The notes beneath the pieces are model-generated. The model ran no database searches, had not been told where the DNA came from, and worked only from the letters and a program-made list of their open reading frames with translations. From the NCBI GenBank assembly GCA_028866335.1, contig JAGWIL010000023.1, positions 1 to 14,378 of the forward strand: DNA of 14,378 bases, in the 5' to 3' direction. The position numbers were made by a program, and so were the translations under genes. This document shows, one piece after another, positions 13,756 to 14,378 of the stretch; the first letter of the stretch is position 1; each line of letters starts with the position of its first letter. This DNA is from Rhodospirillales bacterium (lineage in GTDB: Bacteria > Pseudomonadota > Alphaproteobacteria > Acetobacterales > Acetobacteraceae).

Positions 13756-14378
13756 ATGGCGTTATTGAGCGTAATTCGTCGCTGGCATTTTAGGCAGCAG
13801 ATCCCGATTAGAGAGATTGAGCGGCGCACCGGGCTGTCGCGGAACACGATCCGCAAGTATCTGCGAGCGGACGCGGTTGAGCCGCAATTCAAGCTTCCCG
13901 ACCGGCCAAGCAAGCTGGACCCTTTTGCCGAGAAGCTGGCGGGCTGGCTGCGGCAGGAGGGGGCCAAATCGCGCAAGCAGAAGCGCACGACAAAGCAGAT
14001 GCACGCCGACCTTATGGCCTTGGGCTATGACGGTTCCTATGGGCGGGTGGCGGCGTTTGTCCGCTGCTGGAAGGCCGACCGGCAGCGTGAGCAACAGACC
14101 ACCGGCCGGGGCACCTTCGTGCCGCTGGTCTTCGCAGCCGGTGAAGCTTTCTAATTCGATTGGAGCGATGATTGGGCCTTGATCGGCGGCGAGCGCACGA
14201 AGCTGCAGGTGGCGCACACCAAGCTCTCCCATAGCCGAGCCTTCATCGTGCGGGCCTACCTGCTGCAGACCCATGAGATGCTGTTTGACGCACTGGCCCA
14301 GGCATTCCGTGTGCTGGGCGGCGTTCCCCAGCGGGGCATCTTCGATAACATGAGGACCGCGGTCGATCGCATCGGCTC
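13756..14378 (+). pseudogene. istA: IS21-family transposase IstA, TAA interruption, truncated by window edge
   Basis: The ATG at 13756 (MALLSVIRRWHFRQQIPIRE) has AGGAG eight bases upstream. An ATG-like start further left would add unlike residues. The N-terminal helix-turn-helix is IPIREIERRTGLSRNTIRKYL (residues 16-36). The reading reaches FVPLVFAAGEAF (residue 132) and then meets TAA at 14152-14154. The same frame continues as FDWSDDWALIGGERTKLQVAHTKLSHSRAF...GGVPQRGIFDNMRTAVDRIG to the window edge, exactly the IstA catalytic core. In the family the position of the stop is normally Gln (GEAFQFDWS), so one C-to-T change (CAA to TAA) explains it. The first catalytic Asp (FDWS) lies beyond the stop, so the truncated product should be inactive. 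Confidence 0.85.

Larger units (their letters stand above)
13647..14378 (+). mobile_element. Left end of an IS21-family insertion sequence
   Basis: The element appears to begin with TGTTGAG at 13647, the TG terminus of IS21-type elements, and continues past the window. Two 19-base direct repeats that match at 16 positions, TTCCATTGAGAATTGACCC (13654-13672) and TTTCACTGAGAACTGACCC (13687-13705), form the multiple terminal repeats characteristic of this family. A truncated istA follows; istB and the right end are not in the window. The exact left boundary and any target duplication cannot be settled from one end. Confidence 0.78.

Noticed and set aside
6359..14154. Stop-codon reassignment (TAG or TAA read as sense) as an explanation of the interrupted genes
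   Set aside because: Other genes in the window end normally with TAG and TAA (second LysR, PPOX, anti-sigma), and the two interrupted codons would need different amino acids (Tyr and Gln); simple point mutations fit better.
1..14378. CRISPR arrays, tRNA or rRNA genes
   Set aside because: No regularly spaced repeats, cloverleaf-like segments or rRNA-like stretches were seen on either strand.

Overview
The window is high-GC proteobacterial DNA, most likely from an alphaproteobacterium. The reasons are dense GC-rich codon use, several GTG starts, and paralogue-rich LysR/AraC/ECF regulation. The exact taxon cannot be read from the sequence. Nearly everything recognisable concerns oxidant defence, redox chemistry or its regulation. 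The right edge enters an IS21-type insertion sequence.

Layout. 1-1537 (minus): a monofunctional haem catalase with a one-base frameshift near its C-terminus, followed by the first 18 codons of a second gene. 1843-2829 (plus): a GlxA-type DJ-1/AraC regulator, transcribed divergently from the catalase and followed by a good intrinsic terminator. 3031-3945 (minus): an EamA-type DMT exporter. 3946-4402: a gene-poor gap with a possible transposase scrap. 4403-5299 (minus): a LysR regulator, divergent from an SDR oxidoreductase (5579-6313). The SDR is followed by an F420-reductase-like NAD(P)-binding protein whose fourth codon is TAG (6350-6955). 8777-7219 (minus): a GST and a PPOX-family flavin-binding protein in a two-gene operon, divergent from a second LysR regulator (8883-9794) across an AT-rich region with a clear dyad.

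10017-13605 is the most interesting block. An ECF sigma factor and a membrane anti-sigma factor, coupled by an ATGA overlap, run leftward. A small exported proline-rich protein, a membrane-anchored catalase-related peroxidase (SrpA type) and a cytochrome b561, the last two also coupled by ATGA, run rightward. One promoter-like motif, GGAATAAA then 13-14 nt then TGTC, stands in front of all three transcription units. This suggests a self-regulated envelope peroxide-defence module: the sigma factor drives its own operon and both effector units, and the b561 could feed electrons from the quinone pool to the peroxidase.

13647-14378 is the left end of an IS21-family element. It has paired terminal repeats and an istA transposase interrupted by a TAA where the family carries Gln, and it continues past the window. 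Three separate genes (catalase, F420-like protein, istA) carry a single-base lesion, so either real gene decay or base-level sequence error should be considered.
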